A DNA stretch of 64,000 nucleotides from positions 620,001-684,000 of the forward strand of contig NC_134662.1 in the NCBI RefSeq assembly GCF_030463565.1, written 5' to 3'. Below, one piece after another: positions 44,113 through 55,974 of this stretch (position 1 is its first letter; each line of letters begins with the position of its first letter). The notes beneath the pieces are model-generated. The model had not been told where the DNA came from and made no database searches. It saw only the letters and a list, made by a program, of their open reading frames with translations. The stretch is from Pelecanus crispus (lineage: Eukaryota > Chordata > Aves > Pelecaniformes > Pelecanidae). Both the position numbers and the translations under genes were made by a program.

Positions 44113-44890
44113 CCACCTACCAAAGTGCAAACGTCCTGAGATTTCTGTGACACCTTCGGCCTAAGGCTGGAAGTTTGCTCTTTGAGAGGTGTTCAGTGCC
44201 AAGAGGGAGAGTGAGCTTGAGAATGAGTATTGGGAGTGCTGGGAGGCATGGCAAAGGCAGATGCCCAGGGTGTGTTTGGCTGTGAAAGCCCTGGCACAGG
44301 AAGGTGAGGAGCAACGAAATGTTTCACTGCTATCATCTTTGCTGTGGGAGAAATCGCTGGACGTTCGCAGTGTCAAGCAGGGCTCTGCTGATCGTGACAG
44401 TGAGACAGTGTTGGCAGTGTAAGGAAATAAGCAAGTGTGGAGCGCCAAACACACTTTCGGGATCTGCCCTTGCCTGAGAGCCTGAGAATGTGTGTTGGGA
44501 GTGCTGGGAGGCAAGGCAAGGGCAGATGGCCAGAGTGTGTTTGTCTGTGAAAGCGGTGTCAAGGGAAGGTGAGGACCAGCAACAGCTCTAAGCCCTTAGA
44601 GCTATGGTATGGTAAAAATGGCTGGAAGTTTGCACTTTGGGAGGTGGTCTGTGCCGAGAGTGAGAGTGAGCTTGAGAATGTATTTTGGGAGTGCTGGGAG
44701 GCAAGGCCAGGGCAGATGGCCAGAGTGTGTTTGGCTGTGAAAGCGCTTGCAAGGGAAGGTGAGGACCAGCAACAGCTCTAAGCCCTTAGAGCTATGGTGT
44801 GGGAGAAATTGCTGGACGTTTGCACTTTGTGAGCTGGTCTGTGCCGAGAGTGAGAGTGAGCGTGAGAGTGTGTATTGGGAGTGCTGGGAG
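44113..44890 (+). repeat. 190-bp repeat array (left part)
   Basis: Four plus-oriented units; aacagctctaagcccttagagc recurs at 44581 and 44771, exactly 190 bp apart. Same family as 29874-31895. It is interrupted at 44890 by the element that follows. Confidence 0.88.
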
Positions 44891-45951
44891 TGTTGCGTCA
44901 AGAGAGGCTTTGGAAGGTGCTCAGTTTATCGTTATAAGTCCGGTCGTGTTCAGTGCACTGAACTATCACGATTACGGATTCAGAAATAACATAGGCACCT
45001 TTCGTCTAGTCGTGCTGCATGAACTATCACGGCCACACTTAAAGTGTCTGGTCGTGTTCAATGACCACTATCACGCTAGACCAATAAATCAAAGCAATTT
45101 ATTAAAGCAACAGACACACAGGTTCTTTGGATTACCGGTGATAAATTCACTGACTGCAAGGCACATACAAATACCAAAGTTTAGAATAACACAGATGCAT
45201 CAAAAGACATAAAAGTGACTCTATAGAGGTTTCTAAGTTTCTCGGGGAGGCACTTGGTATAACCAAGTGTTAGATTCTTACCCAAAGGCGTCCTGATGGG
45301 AGGGAAGAGAGGCTCAGCCTGTCGACTGATCCCAGAGGTCAGAGTAGTACACGATGGTATCTTCCCTAACATCTCCTCTCTCTTAGGCCACTTTATAGTA
45401 TTTTTACACATCAGGTGGAGCTTGAGGGACTCTAGTCATACATACTTTTGTTACGATTGGTGTAAAACTTTCTCGCTTCATTTTAAAGGTACAGGCTCAG
45501 AAAAATTCAGAGCGCAGGCTCAGTGAGGAGGGGCCTCACCTTGGAGGCGGGTAGGTTTTGGGATGGGAGTGTGTCCTAGTATTATAATGATATTATAATG
45601 AGTAAAGTTTACTAAAAGGACAGCATTTTGTCAAAATCATGACAGCTTGTCGGCTCAGGGCATCGATTATGCAGCTTATCAATGCCATGGTGCTCTTCTG
45701 AGTTCCTTATCTCAGAGCAGGGCCATGGTATCTCCACACCACTCCCTCCTCTGGACAACCCTCCTTAGAGCCAGCACACCAGGCTCCCCTGATGTTGCTG
45801 ATACCCAAGGTTGCAGGCTTAGGAACTTCCTGTAGGATAGATTCCTTGCATCCAGCTGTATTCCACCCAGAAAGCTTCTTCAATGCTGTGCCTTTCTTGA
45901 TATTGTAAATCTAAGTCTGATGTCTAAGTCACCTCCAGCAATTACTCCACG
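44891..45951 (-). mobile_element. LTR-like insertion in the 190-bp array, flanked by tgggag
   Basis: A foreign 1,061-bp segment that splits one repeat unit. The host text gtgctgggag / gtgggaggcaagg is restored if it is removed, and the 6-bp sequence tgggag is present at both ends (44885-44890 and 45952-45957). It begins tgttgcgtca. The minus strand has a TATA-like ctataaag near 45390 and AATAAA-like sequence near 45098. Size, ends and target duplication fit a solo LTR. No coding sequence is seen. Confidence 0.6.
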
Positions 45952-47345
45952 TGGGAGGCAAGGCAAGAGCAGAGCAGCAGTTTTACTGGGTCTGTGAAAG
46001 CAATGCCAAGGGTAGGCAAGAACCAGCAAGAGCTTTTAGTCCTGGCTCCTTTATTATGGGATAACCTCATGGACGTTTACAATTGCCAAGCTGGGCTCTG
46101 CCGAAAGTGAGGCTGAGCTTGGGGTATGATTTGGGAGTGATAAGAGACAACGTAAACACAGAGAAGCAGTATTTGTGGGGCTGTGAAAGTGCCAGCAAGG
46201 GAAGACGAGACCAAGCAAGAGCTTTCAGTCCTGGCTTCTTTCTTATGGGAGAAACCGCTGGACACTTGCAATTTCCGAGCTGGGCTCTGCCGAGAGTGAG
46301 AGTGAGCTTGACAAATGTATATAGGGAGTGCTGAGACAGAAGGCAAGCACAGAGCAGTGGTGTTTGTGGGGCTGTGAAAGTGCCGGCAAGGAAAGGTGAG
46401 GAGCAGCAAGAGCTTTCAGTCCTGGCTCCTTTGGTGTGGGAGAATGCACTGCACGCTTACAATTTCGGAGCTGGGCTCTGCCAAGAGTGAGAATGAGCTT
46501 GAGAAATTGTTCTTTGCAGGCAAGGCAAGCACAGAGCGGCAGTGTTTGTGGGGCTATGAAAGTGACGGCAAGGGAAGGCGAGACCAAGAAGGAGCTTTCA
46601 GTCCTGGCTCCTTTCTTATGTGAGAAACCGCTGGACGCTTGCAATTTCCGAGCTGGGCTCTGCTGAGAGTGGGAGTGAGCTTGACAAATGTATATTGGGA
46701 GTGCTGGGCCGCAAGGCAAGCACAGAGTGGCAGTGTTAGTGGGGCTGTGAAAGTGCCGGCAAGGGAAGGCAAGACCAAGCAAGAGCTTTCAGTCCTGGCT
46801 CCTTTGGTGTGGAAGAAACTGCAGGCCTTTTGCAATTTCAGAGCTGGACTCTGCCGAGAGTGAGCGTGAGCTTGAGAAATGTATATTGGGAGTGCTGTGA
46901 GGGAAAGCAAGCACAGAGCAGCAGTGTTTATGGGGCTGTGAAATTCCCGGGAAGGAAAGGTGAGGAGCAGCAAGATCTTTCAGTCCTGGCTCCTTTCTTA
47001 TGTGAAAAACCGGTGGACATTTGCAACTTCAGAGCTGCGCTCTGCCGAGAGTGAGAGTAAATTTGCAAAATGTGTACTGGGAGTGCTGGGAGGCAAGGCA
47101 AGCACAGAGCAGCAGTGTTCGAGGGACTGTGAAAGTGCCAGCAAGGGCAGGCGACAACACGCAAGAGCTTTCAGTCCTGGCTCCTTTCTTATGGGAGAAC
47201 CTGATGGACGTTTGCAATTTCGGAGCTGGCTCTGCTGAGAGTGAGCTTGAGAAATTGTGTTGGGAGTGCTGGAAGGCAAGGCAAGCACAGAGCCGCCATG
47301 TTTGCAGGGTTGTGAAAGTGACAGCAAGGCAATGTCCAAGGATGT
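45952..47345 (+). repeat. 190-bp repeat array (right part)
   Basis: Seven units. The marker agctttcagtcctggctcc (with variants) lies at 46031, 46220, 46411, 46593, 46784, 46975 and 47165, spacing 182-191 bp. These units differ from the left part (tcagtcctggctcctttcttatggg replaces aagcccttagagctatggtg) but share gagagtgagagtgagcttga and gtgctgggaggcaaggcaag. On the minus strand several frames of 110-180 codons are open. Confidence 0.9.
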
Positions 47346-50129
47346 TTTCCTGACCTTGTTCTGACCATTGATGCTGGGATGCACATTATCAGCTTTTGCG
47401 ACAATACTTTCAGCAACTTTTCTTTGGTAGAAATGGTTTCAGAATCTGATTGAGTAAAAAGATTCTCAACCTCACAGCTAAAGTTGGAAGGAATCTTCCT
47501 GGATTCTTCAGAGGCAAACAGTGCTTCCATCACTACAGTTACCATAAGAGCATCATTCTCAGAAGTCTTCTGTGGTCCAGGGGCACTGCACAAAATAAAA
47601 ACACATTTTTCACTCGGAAAAGTCCATCTAAAAGATGAATGTTACGAGTAAAATCCCCTTAAGTAAAAAAATTGGTGGCTACTGGAAAACTCTGAAAGAC
47701 ATTCCCTTCAGAAACCTATTATGACACCTTCCTCAGCTCCAAGAGAAGGTGGATTTTTTTTTCTTGATTCTGCAAGTATTACATTAAAAAAACCACACCC
47801 AGCATATCTGTCTCCCTTCACTTGCTGCTCTGAATCACATCAATAGCCAAAGCCACTATATTTGCTCTCCCCAAAACTAGAAAAAAGTAAACACATGGCT
47901 TTCCCTCTCTCTCCCAAATGGCAGAGCAGGTGGTGGGAACTTACATTCACACATCCTAGGATGGAAAAAGGTGAGGGAGGAATAGAAAGAGTATTCCAGA
48001 CAGTGGAAAAAAAAAATGGACAAACATTCTGTGTAGAAACAAGAGTTTTCCAGGAGGCATCCACCTATATTTATTATCAGAATGATAAATGCTCAGTGCT
48101 GATATTTCCAACGCTAGATGTACAGAGTGGAATTCTCTGCACTGATTTAAATCTTTCTATTAAATAGCATTAGTAGACAGGTAAAACTGATAATCTTGTG
48201 TGAAACTGTGCTTTAATCAGAGTGTACTCATTTTACCTTATTTTCTCTGCCAAGCTGTTCAACTGGCTGTATGTGAGAGATTCTAAGATTATTTCTTGAG
48301 GAACCGGTGACAAAGCTATAGGCATCTACAATTAAAATGTAGAAGTTAACGGACAGAAAAAATACTCTTTTTAGTAGAAAACTACTGTTTGCAATGTTTC
48401 TACATTAGAAGTTAAACAAGGTCCCTTTGAGTAATATGCGCTATCCCCATTTTACACATCACCCCACTCACCCCCCCCAAATATACTTTATGAAACTTAG
48501 GAAGTATTATCTCAGCTGAACTTCTCTTAAGTTGACGTGTTCTCATATGTCAGCTCAGCTCTGCAAATTCTAATGGGATAATAGCACAAGGTGTTGTGAT
48601 GAAATTTGTGCTGCATGTTTTCTCGGTATTTCACATGAATTAGGAACATTATAATGCTCCTGAACACCAGATACATCATAGGTGAGAAAATCCAGATGGA
48701 ACAAACATAACTCACTGTTTCAAGCCATCTGTTTGTTTTAGAAAAGAAAATCTCAGAAGGTTTAACAGGTTGGACTTGGCAAGTGGAATCATCATGTTTC
48801 AGTCCATTTTCTTTAGATTAATTTTCTAAACTACTACTTAAATTGTCTCAAGAGCATAGTCCTCAGTGCTTTAGAAAGCTGAGTTGGAAGTATAAAGTAA
48901 TGAAGTAGCATGGCTGCACAATTTAGGATTAGCCACTGTTTAAGTAACTCTGGCTGTAGAATGGGGGCTGTGAAGAAAGCTGCAGTGTAGGAGGGAAAAA
49001 AAGAACCTCAGATGCTAAAAAAACAACAACAAAAAGACCCCAACCAAAACCAAAACCCACTATCAATTTGGTGCCATTATCTGCCTCCCTCAAATTACCT
49101 TAATCATATGAGGAGGAAGTTGTGGTCCCATAAATCCAGCCTGCTTACTATTAGCCTGCCACTGACCAAGGAATAAACAGGGATAAGACAATGCTGGTAA
49201 CTAAAAAGCATGTTCTCTGAGCGTCAAATCATAGCACCTTGGGAAGAGAGCAAGGATCTTAGTTTAGAGTTTTTCTTTCAGCCTATTCTTGGATTAAAAC
49301 CCATCCTGTAATTTTATAGGAACAGTTTACGTGACACAGAAGACGTATACGGAAGACTTAGCCAAGACTACAAACTGAAAATTAGATAATGGTCTTCCTA
49401 AAATGACTACCCTTTTCAGAGCCATAACTCATCCTTACACCATCTATGGCCTTGATTTCTCCTTTTCTCTAAATTAGCCAGCTACAGAGAGCAGAACTAT
49501 AGCAATATATACAAGTGCAGCAGTTGAAGGCCAAGCAATAACAAATGACATGGGGAATTTCAGGTTAGACAGAACTGAATTATACAAATAGTAATGTTTT
49601 CCTAGGACAGAAAGAAAAACACTTGAAAAGAACAAAAATATCAGTAACAGGAAAGTAAATATATTCTCAGCACATTTAGTATTTGTTATTACCTGATATA
49701 AAAAAGTACATAAGCCTGCTGATTGAGAACTGTTTTGATTTCGGAAAGGTCTACTGAGTCATCATTCATTTGATACCAAAGTCCATTACTGGCCTGCAGA
49801 TAAAGATTTCTTTAGATGAATTGCATGTTTTCCAAATGGCATCACAGAGCACTACAGAACAAAACATAGCAAAACAAATCAGACAAAACATAGAATGCAA
49901 CCTTTTCCCCTAAAAACAGTGGTTACCCTGGTTACCCGTAACATTTTAATTTCTTTGTCAGCACAGATTTTACCCTGTTAGAAATCAAGCCGACAGCTAC
50001 CTTTATGAAGCAGACATGGTGTCCTGCATTACAGTTGAAACCCCTATGTACAGGAGCTGCATATAAAGCATAGATGAGTGGTTCTCCAATAGATTGGGAC
50101 ATAGATGCCTGAAGATCCAAATATTCAGG
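47189..50129 (-). CDS. USP-type deubiquitinase, three C-terminal exons (partial gene)
   Basis: Cysteine protease family that removes ubiquitin; closest by eye to USP36/USP42/USP17-like. Three minus-strand exons join in phase: 50129-50001 ([13 protein letters not shown] and [11 protein letters not shown] with the catalytic His), 49793-49693 ([13 protein letters not shown] with the catalytic Asp, then [12 protein letters not shown]) and from 47585 down ([15 protein letters not shown] onward). Acceptors are TAG at 50130-50132, CAG after ctttatctg at 49794-49796 and CAG after ttttgtg at 47586-47588; donors are GT at 49999-50000 and 49691-49692. The last frame stays open to a stop at 47189, its final ~50 codons lying inside a 190-bp repeat unit. 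Upstream exons with the catalytic Cys (NLGNTC) are not in the window, since a CR1 and ERV DNA follow. Intact as far as seen; gene or fragment undecided. Confidence 0.7.
47640..49690. other. Putative intron of the USP-like gene
   Basis: AT-rich single-copy-looking sequence between two phase-compatible exons. No repeat family or exon was recognised in it. Confidence 0.5.
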
Positions 50130-50132
50130 CTA

Positions 50133-50480
50133 TTTTACATTCTAAAGAGATACCAAGCAGATTCAAAAATTATCCTGAAATACTTCACAGAATAGCCTGA
50201 GAAAAACGCTTCTAAAAACACAGACTAGGTTTATATGAATATATTTTCTGATTAATTTAAAAATACCCATTGTCATAAACAACCTTTAATGATTTAAGTT
50301 GCAGAGAACTGCTTTCTACAGAATTAACTCTTTAAGAGGAAGGTATATTCTTATGGCCACACAGGAATTTTATCGTTACTTAAAAGGAAAGAAGCAGCCA
50401 TGGTTGTTATATGGACTTTTCTTAGGCTATAGTTATTAGGCTATATTTATGGCCTGCAAAGGTTAACAACTTCTAAATGA
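50133..50480. other. Putative upstream intron sequence of the USP-like gene
   Basis: AT-rich sequence up to the CR1 tail. The acceptor at 50130-50132 implies more exons upstream on the minus strand, which I do not find. Confidence 0.4.
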
Positions 50481-50483
50481 GTA

Positions 50484-52394
50484 TTCATAAAATCATAGAA
50501 TGCTTTGGGTTGGAAGGGACCTCTAGAGTTCATCTAGCCCAAGCCCCCTTGCTGTGAGCAGGGACATCTTTAACCAGATCAGGTTGCTCAGAGCCCCGTC
50601 CAACCTGACCTGGAATGTTTCCAGGGATGGGGCCCCCACTGCCTCTTTGGGCAACCTGTGCCAGTGCTTGACCACCCTCATTGTAAAAAATTTCTTTCTT
50701 ATGTCTAGTCTAAATCTCTTCTTCTTTAGTTTAAATCCATTATTCCTTGTTCTGTCACAACAGGCTTTGCTAAAAAGATTCTCCCCATCCTTCCTGTAGG
50801 CCCCCTTTAAGTACTGAAAGGTCGCAATAAGGTCTCCCCGCAGCCTTCTCTTCTCCAGGCTGAACAACCCCAGCTCTCTCAGCCTGTCCTCGTAGGAGAG
50901 GTGCTCCAGCCCTCGGATCATTTTTGTGGCCCTCTTCTGGACCCACTCCAGCAGGGCCATGTCCTTCTTGTGCTGAGGGCCCCAGAGCTGGATGCAGTAC
51001 TCCAGGTGAGGTCTCACCAAAGCAGAGTAGAGAGGCAGAATCAGCTCCCTCGACCTGCTGGCTACGCTGCTTTTGATGCAGCCCAGGATACGGTTGGCTT
51101 TCTGGGCTGCAAGTGCACATTGTTGGCTCATGTCCAGCTTTTCATCCACCAGTACCCCCAAGTCCTTCTTCGCAGGGCTGCTCTCAATCCCTTCATCCCC
51201 CAGCCTGTACTAATATCGGGGGTTGCCCCGTCCCAGGTGCAGGACCTTGCACTTGACCTTGTGGAACCTCATGATGGTCACACAGGCCCACCTGTCCCAG
51301 CTTGTCCAGGTCCCTTTGGATGACATCTCGTCCTCTGGCATGTCAGCCACACCACTCAGCTTGGTGTCGTCTGCAAACTTGCTGGGGGTGCACTCAATCC
51401 CACTGTCTATGTCATTGATGAAGATGTTAAACAGCACTGGTCCCAGTACGGACCCCTGAGGGACTCCCCTTGTCACCGGTCTCCATGTGGAGATCGAGCC
51501 ATTGACCATGACCCTCTGGATGTGACCATCCAACCAATTCCTTATGCACCAAAGAGTCCACCCATCAAATCCATATCTCCCCAATTTAGAGAGAAGGATG
51601 TTGTGGGGGACTGTGTTGAAGGCTTTACAGAAGTCCAAATAGATGACATCCATTGCTTTTTCCTGTCAGGCAGGACTTGCCCTTGGTGAATCCGTGCTGG
51701 CTGTCTCAAATCACCTCCCTGTCTTCCATGTGCTTGAGGACAGCTTCTAGGAGGATCTGCTCCATGATCTTCCCAGACACAGAGGTGAAGCTGACAGGTC
51801 GGTAGTTCCCACGGTCCTCCTTTCTTCCCTTTTTAAAAATGGGCTCAACATTCCCCTTCTTCCAGTCAGCAGGGACTTCACCTGACTGCCATGACTTTTC
51901 AAATATCATGGAGAGTGGTTTGGCAACTACATCAGCCAATTCCCTCAGGACTCTGGGATACATCTCATCAGGTCCCATAGACTTGTGTACACCGAGGTTC
52001 CTCAGGTGGTCTCGAACCTGATCTTCCCTTACAGTGGGAGGGGCTTTACCCCCCTGGTCCGCATGTTTTGGTCCATTGCTTTGGGAGGGGTGAGGAGAGA
52101 GGTTGCCAGTGAAGACTGAGGCAAAGAAGTTGTTGAGTACCTCAGCCTTCTCCTCGTCCATTGATACAAGTTCACCTGTCTTGTTCATCGTGGGTGTACG
52201 CTTTCTTTAACCTTCCTTTTCTGGTTGATATACCTGTAGAAGCCCTTCTTGTTATTCTTTACATCCCTTGCCAAATTCAGCTCCATCCTCGCCTTGGTCT
52301 TCCTGACCCCCTCCCTACACAACTGGGCAGTTTCCCTGTATTCCTCCCAGGACACCTGTCCCTGCTTCCACTGTCTGTGCAGATATAGATAAGA
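50484..52394 (-). mobile_element. Long CR1 LINE, ORF2 from linker to 3' end, frameshifted
   Basis: Reverse CR1 of about 1.9 kb. From the 5' side: [16 protein letters not shown] (near 52370), [15 protein letters not shown], then the RT N-terminus (52188-51706: [35 protein letters not shown]), the RT core (51653-51210: [37 protein letters not shown]) and the C-terminus (51161-50523: [37 protein letters not shown]). Slips near 51690 and 51200 break ORF2. It ends with the CR1 3' repeat catagaatg near 50490. The endonuclease and ORF1 are missing. Confidence 0.95.
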
Positions 52395-53227
52395 TGTCCC
52401 TGTTCTGGCTATATCCACCGACCCAAGAGGCATTAGTACAAGGCTGCTTATGCAGCAATACCAGCTATTCACATTCCTCTGTCCTAAATTGCCATAAAGG
52501 AGACTATTGTTGCCCTCTCACCACTACTCCAGGTTCATGCCAAACATCTTTTTTCTCTGCACCTCCTAACTTAGTGTGGTCATGCTCTGATGGCTGCCTG
52601 TATTCCCAGCTATACCCGACTGTCCCAAAACTGGCCTGCACATTAGCCATGCTTTCCCTCTGTCCTATCTACCAGGAAGGGTCCATACCACAGCAATGGT
52701 GGGATGGCATGCCAAGGGATGTACAGAAGGGGTGGAATAATGCTCCAACGAGGATTTGGTAGTGCTTAGAGTCAATCTTTGGAATGGGGATCGCTCCAGT
52801 ATGAAACAGACACTTTATTCTAGACCTGAGCCTACAGCTAGAGGCAGTAATAAACTCTATGCATGACAACATAGGCTTCTCAAACCATCAATTACAAGAA
52901 AACAGCAAGATGACTATTCAAAACTGAGCCGTGTTAGACTTAATCTTATTGAAGGAGAACAGCATATGCAGGAAGCTGAATCTATTGGTAGATGACTGTT
53001 GCATCCACATCCCAAATGTTTTGGTGCCACTACAAGAATAGATGAATAAGATGAAGAAAATAGCTAAAGACACAAGAGAAACCTACTGCACTAGGGACTA
53101 ATTGGTTGGGGAAAGTGTTAACATGTTTGGGTTTTCCTTGTCAGGGTGGCTAAGCAGCCTGCTTCTATCTTTGATAATGATCATAACTGTGATTGTTGTA
53201 ATTTGTGTTATTATAAGCTGCACTTAG
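52395..53227 (+). pseudogene. Retroviral env remnant (SU end and TM), five stops in one frame
   Basis: Fusion and receptor-binding glycoprotein of an endogenous retrovirus. One plus frame can be followed for about 275 codons, broken only by TAG 52760-52762, TGA near 52804, TGA near 52926, TAG near 53039 and TAA near 53098. Cysteine-rich SU-like text comes first. After the second stop there is a leucine-rich heptad region (LSLQLEAVINSMHDN), then AVLDLILLKENSIC in the place of the immunosuppressive-like segment and a cysteine cluster spaced C-X9-CC (CRKLNLLVDDCC). A membrane anchor follows (LLLSLIMIITVIVVICVII) with TAG at the end (53225-53227). No gag or pol is adjacent: a CR1 lies directly on the 5' side. 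It cannot make a protein. Confidence 0.75.
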
Positions 53228-53570
53228 AGCACCATAACAAAATCCATGTCCACCGTGAAGTACACTCCCTTAAAACCCGCCCCTGAGAGTAACGCTCCCC
53301 TAAATCCCACTTGTGACACTTACATGCCCCTAAAACTGACCCATACAGTTGACATCCCCGCCACACCCCCCCCCGCCCCCCCCGAACCCTATCTGTGTGT
53401 TAGATGTCCCAATACAACCCCAGGATGGTGCTCATATGTTCACCCATTGCTATTGTTATTTGTTGCTATAATGTTGGATAGTGTTACATGGTTGATAGTT
53501 TATTGTGGATTGACTGTTGACTGGTCGATCACTAACGATACCTTGTAACAGCTGAAAGACACTTGAAGAA
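53228..53570 (+). other. Region after the env stop
   Basis: C-rich non-coding sequence (ccgcc and accccc runs near 53360-53390) leading to a purine stretch (gaagaatggg, 53561-53570) that could be a polypurine tract. Confidence 0.3.
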
Positions 53571-54310
53571 TGGGTGTTAAACTCACCAATGCTATGCCCC
53601 CTTTTAACTTTGGAGGCAAGAGGTGAACTGTACCAGCACTCCAGAGAAACCAGTGGGATCATGGGGGTGGATTGTGTGACAGGTACACTTCCCCCCCGCC
53701 CCTTCCCAATAAAGATCAGGGCTTTTAACATGGGGATCACTGGCTTTTCACTCCTCATTTTCATACCTTTTACGCTCTACTGTGCCTGCAGGTGCACACC
53801 TGGCATCCCGCACCCACAGGGGTACCGTGCCCTCGGGCACGCACGCCCCTCAGTAGGGGCAGCAGGAGAGGCAGGGCCCCTCCACCAACAGACAGGGCCC
53901 ACAGCCAATGAGACACCTTGTCTCAGAGAAGCTTCTGGATCACGACCAGTTATGACCACAGCTCAGGTCCGACCCAGGGTATAAATGGGGTGCCACTGGT
54001 GCCCTTTGGATTGTCTTCTCAGAGCAGTGGGTCTGTGTTTGAAACCTCTCCCCTTGGGTTGGGATGCCGCCTAAGGAAACTTCCTGGGATTGAGTCACCT
54101 CCTTTTGGTGAGTGATTTCTTCTGGATAGATCCTTGAGTGAGCCCTTGCTCCCCTGCCCCCAGGTGAGCGATTACATCTTCTGGGTACCCATGAGAGACA
54201 GAGAGAGTTTTCCCCCTTGTGAGTGGGTGTGTGTGTGCACTTTCGATCATTATTCTTGTGTGTATTGACATGTAGTAACAATACCCCAACTGACACCTCA
54301 AACCTGTTAT
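53571..54310 (+). mobile_element. Possible 3' LTR of the env-bearing ERV
   Basis: Begins tgttaaactc after a purine tract. It contains a CAAT-like ccaat (53895 region) and a TATA box gggtataaatggg near 53978. It sits in the right place downstream of env. The 3' end is not defined and I see no second copy in the window, so this rests on position and promoter-like motifs. Confidence 0.35.
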
Positions 54311-54489
54311 GTGTTAAATGTTATCAGAGTGCAGATTGATTTCAGTTTACCCCTGTTTCTTATTGGTTTCTGTCGTGTGGTTTTGGCTGTTTTGTGAAAA
54401 AAAGTTGTTTGAGCTTGTCCTTCATTTGGGTTAGGTTTAGTGTACCTCCATGTGAGCTTTGGAGGAAGCTACAGAGCCATGGCTCACAT

Positions 54490-55835
54490 ATGCAGGGAGA
54501 AGACATGAAAGGCCAAAGCTCAAGCAGGGTTGAAACTGGCCAGTGTTGTGTCAGACAACAAGAAGGGGTTTTTTAAAGTATGTTAATAGCAAAAGGAGGT
54601 CTAAAGAAAACATTGGAGCGATACTTGTTGAAGATGATCACCTGACTAATGGGGATGAAGAAAAAACAGAGGCGCTCAATGCTTTTTTTGCCTCAGTCTT
54701 TAATAATACTGATAGACCTTGGGCTGCCCAGTCCCCTGAGTCAGAGGACCACGAGTGCAGGAACAGTGACTTTCAATTTGTGGACACTGAAATTGTCAGG
54801 GACCATGTGTATCAGCTGAATGTTAACAGGTCCATGGGCCTGATGGGATTCACCCCAGAGTGCTGAAGGAGGTGGCAGATGTTATGGCAGGACCTCTCTT
54901 GATCATCTGGCAAAGGTCTTGGGAGTCTGGGGAGGTCCCTGCTGGCTGGAAGCTAGCCAACGTTATTCCAGTTGACAAAAAGAGCATGAGGGAAGACCCA
55001 GCAAACAACAGACCTGTGAGTCTAACTTCAGCACCTGGAAAAACTACAGAGAAGATCATATAGGGTGCTACTGAAAGGCATTTAAAGAACAGTGCAAACA
55101 CCAGGCATAGTCAACATGGGTTCACAAAGGGAAAGTCCTGCTTAACTAATTTGATATCATTCTATGATAAAGTCACCCACCTCATGGATGAAGGGAAGAC
55201 GGTGGATGCAGCAGTGTGCCTTGGCAGCCAAGAGGGCAAAATGCATACCGGGGTACATCAAACACAGTATAACCAGCTGGTCCAGACAGGGGATTATCCC
55301 ACTGCATTCAGCGTTGGTGTAGCCTCACCTGGAGTACTGTGTGCAGTTCTGAGCCCCACCATTTGAGAAGGATGTGAATGTCCTTGAACGTGTCCAGGGG
55401 AGGGCAACAAAGCTGGTGACAGGGCTGGAAGGCATGTCCTCTGAATAGCAGCTGAGCACTCTGGGTTTGTTTCTTTTGGAGAAAAGGAGGCTGAGGGACA
55501 GCCTCATTGCTCTCTGCAGCTTCCTGAGGAGGGGGCGTGGAGAGGGAGGTGCTGATCCCTTCTCCCTGGGATCCAGGGACAGGATGCCTTGAGAATGGTT
55601 CAAAGCTGCACCAGGGGAGGTTCAGACTGGACTTAGGAAGCATTTCTTGACCAAGAGGGTGTTCAAACACTGGAACAGGCTTCCTCAAGAAGTGGTCAAT
55701 GCCCCATGCCTCTCAGTGTTTATTTGGACAATGCACTTAATGACATGCTCTAAGTTTTGGTCAGCTCTATAGTAGTCAGGCAGTTGGACTACATGATCAT
55801 TGTAGGTCCCTTTCAACTGAAATATTCTAGTCTAT
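54490..55835 (+). mobile_element. CR1 LINE with internal deletion
   Basis: From the linker (KGFFKYVNSKRRSKENIG) through the RT N-terminus (ALNAFFASVFNNTDRP, WKLANVIPVDKK, NRPVSLTSAPGK) to the palm start (HGFTKGKSC near 55120, then SFYDKVTHLMDEGKTVDA near 55205). There it jumps to the C-terminal region near 55210, so the YLDF, FADDTK and thumb parts are deleted (several hundred bases). The 3' part ends with ggactacatgatcattgtag and a tattctagtctattc tail. Confidence 0.92.
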
Positions 55836-55974
55836 TCAGGTCCTGGGGCTCTCTGGAGGGCAGCATGGTCCCACCCGGGCCATGGCACAGCCCAGTGAAA
55901 GCCCTGGCACTCTGTGGAGGAAGAGCCTCATGGTGGGTATGAAAGATCCAAACTGGGCTGCCCAGGGAACATCA

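Noticed and set aside
46243-46973. Open minus frames of 139 and 179 codons in the 190-bp array
   Set aside because: A unit near 190 bp changes frame at each repeat, so no single protein runs through the array. I keep only the short continuation of the USP-like exon as a question.
45952-47345. Regularly spaced repeats as a CRISPR array
   Set aside because: Whole units of about 190 bp are repeated without unique spacers, and the DNA is clearly vertebrate.
49932-50120. Short minus ORF starting at a Met inside the USP-like exon as a separate small protein
   Set aside because: It is the exon at 50001-50129 extended past its donor site into intron sequence.
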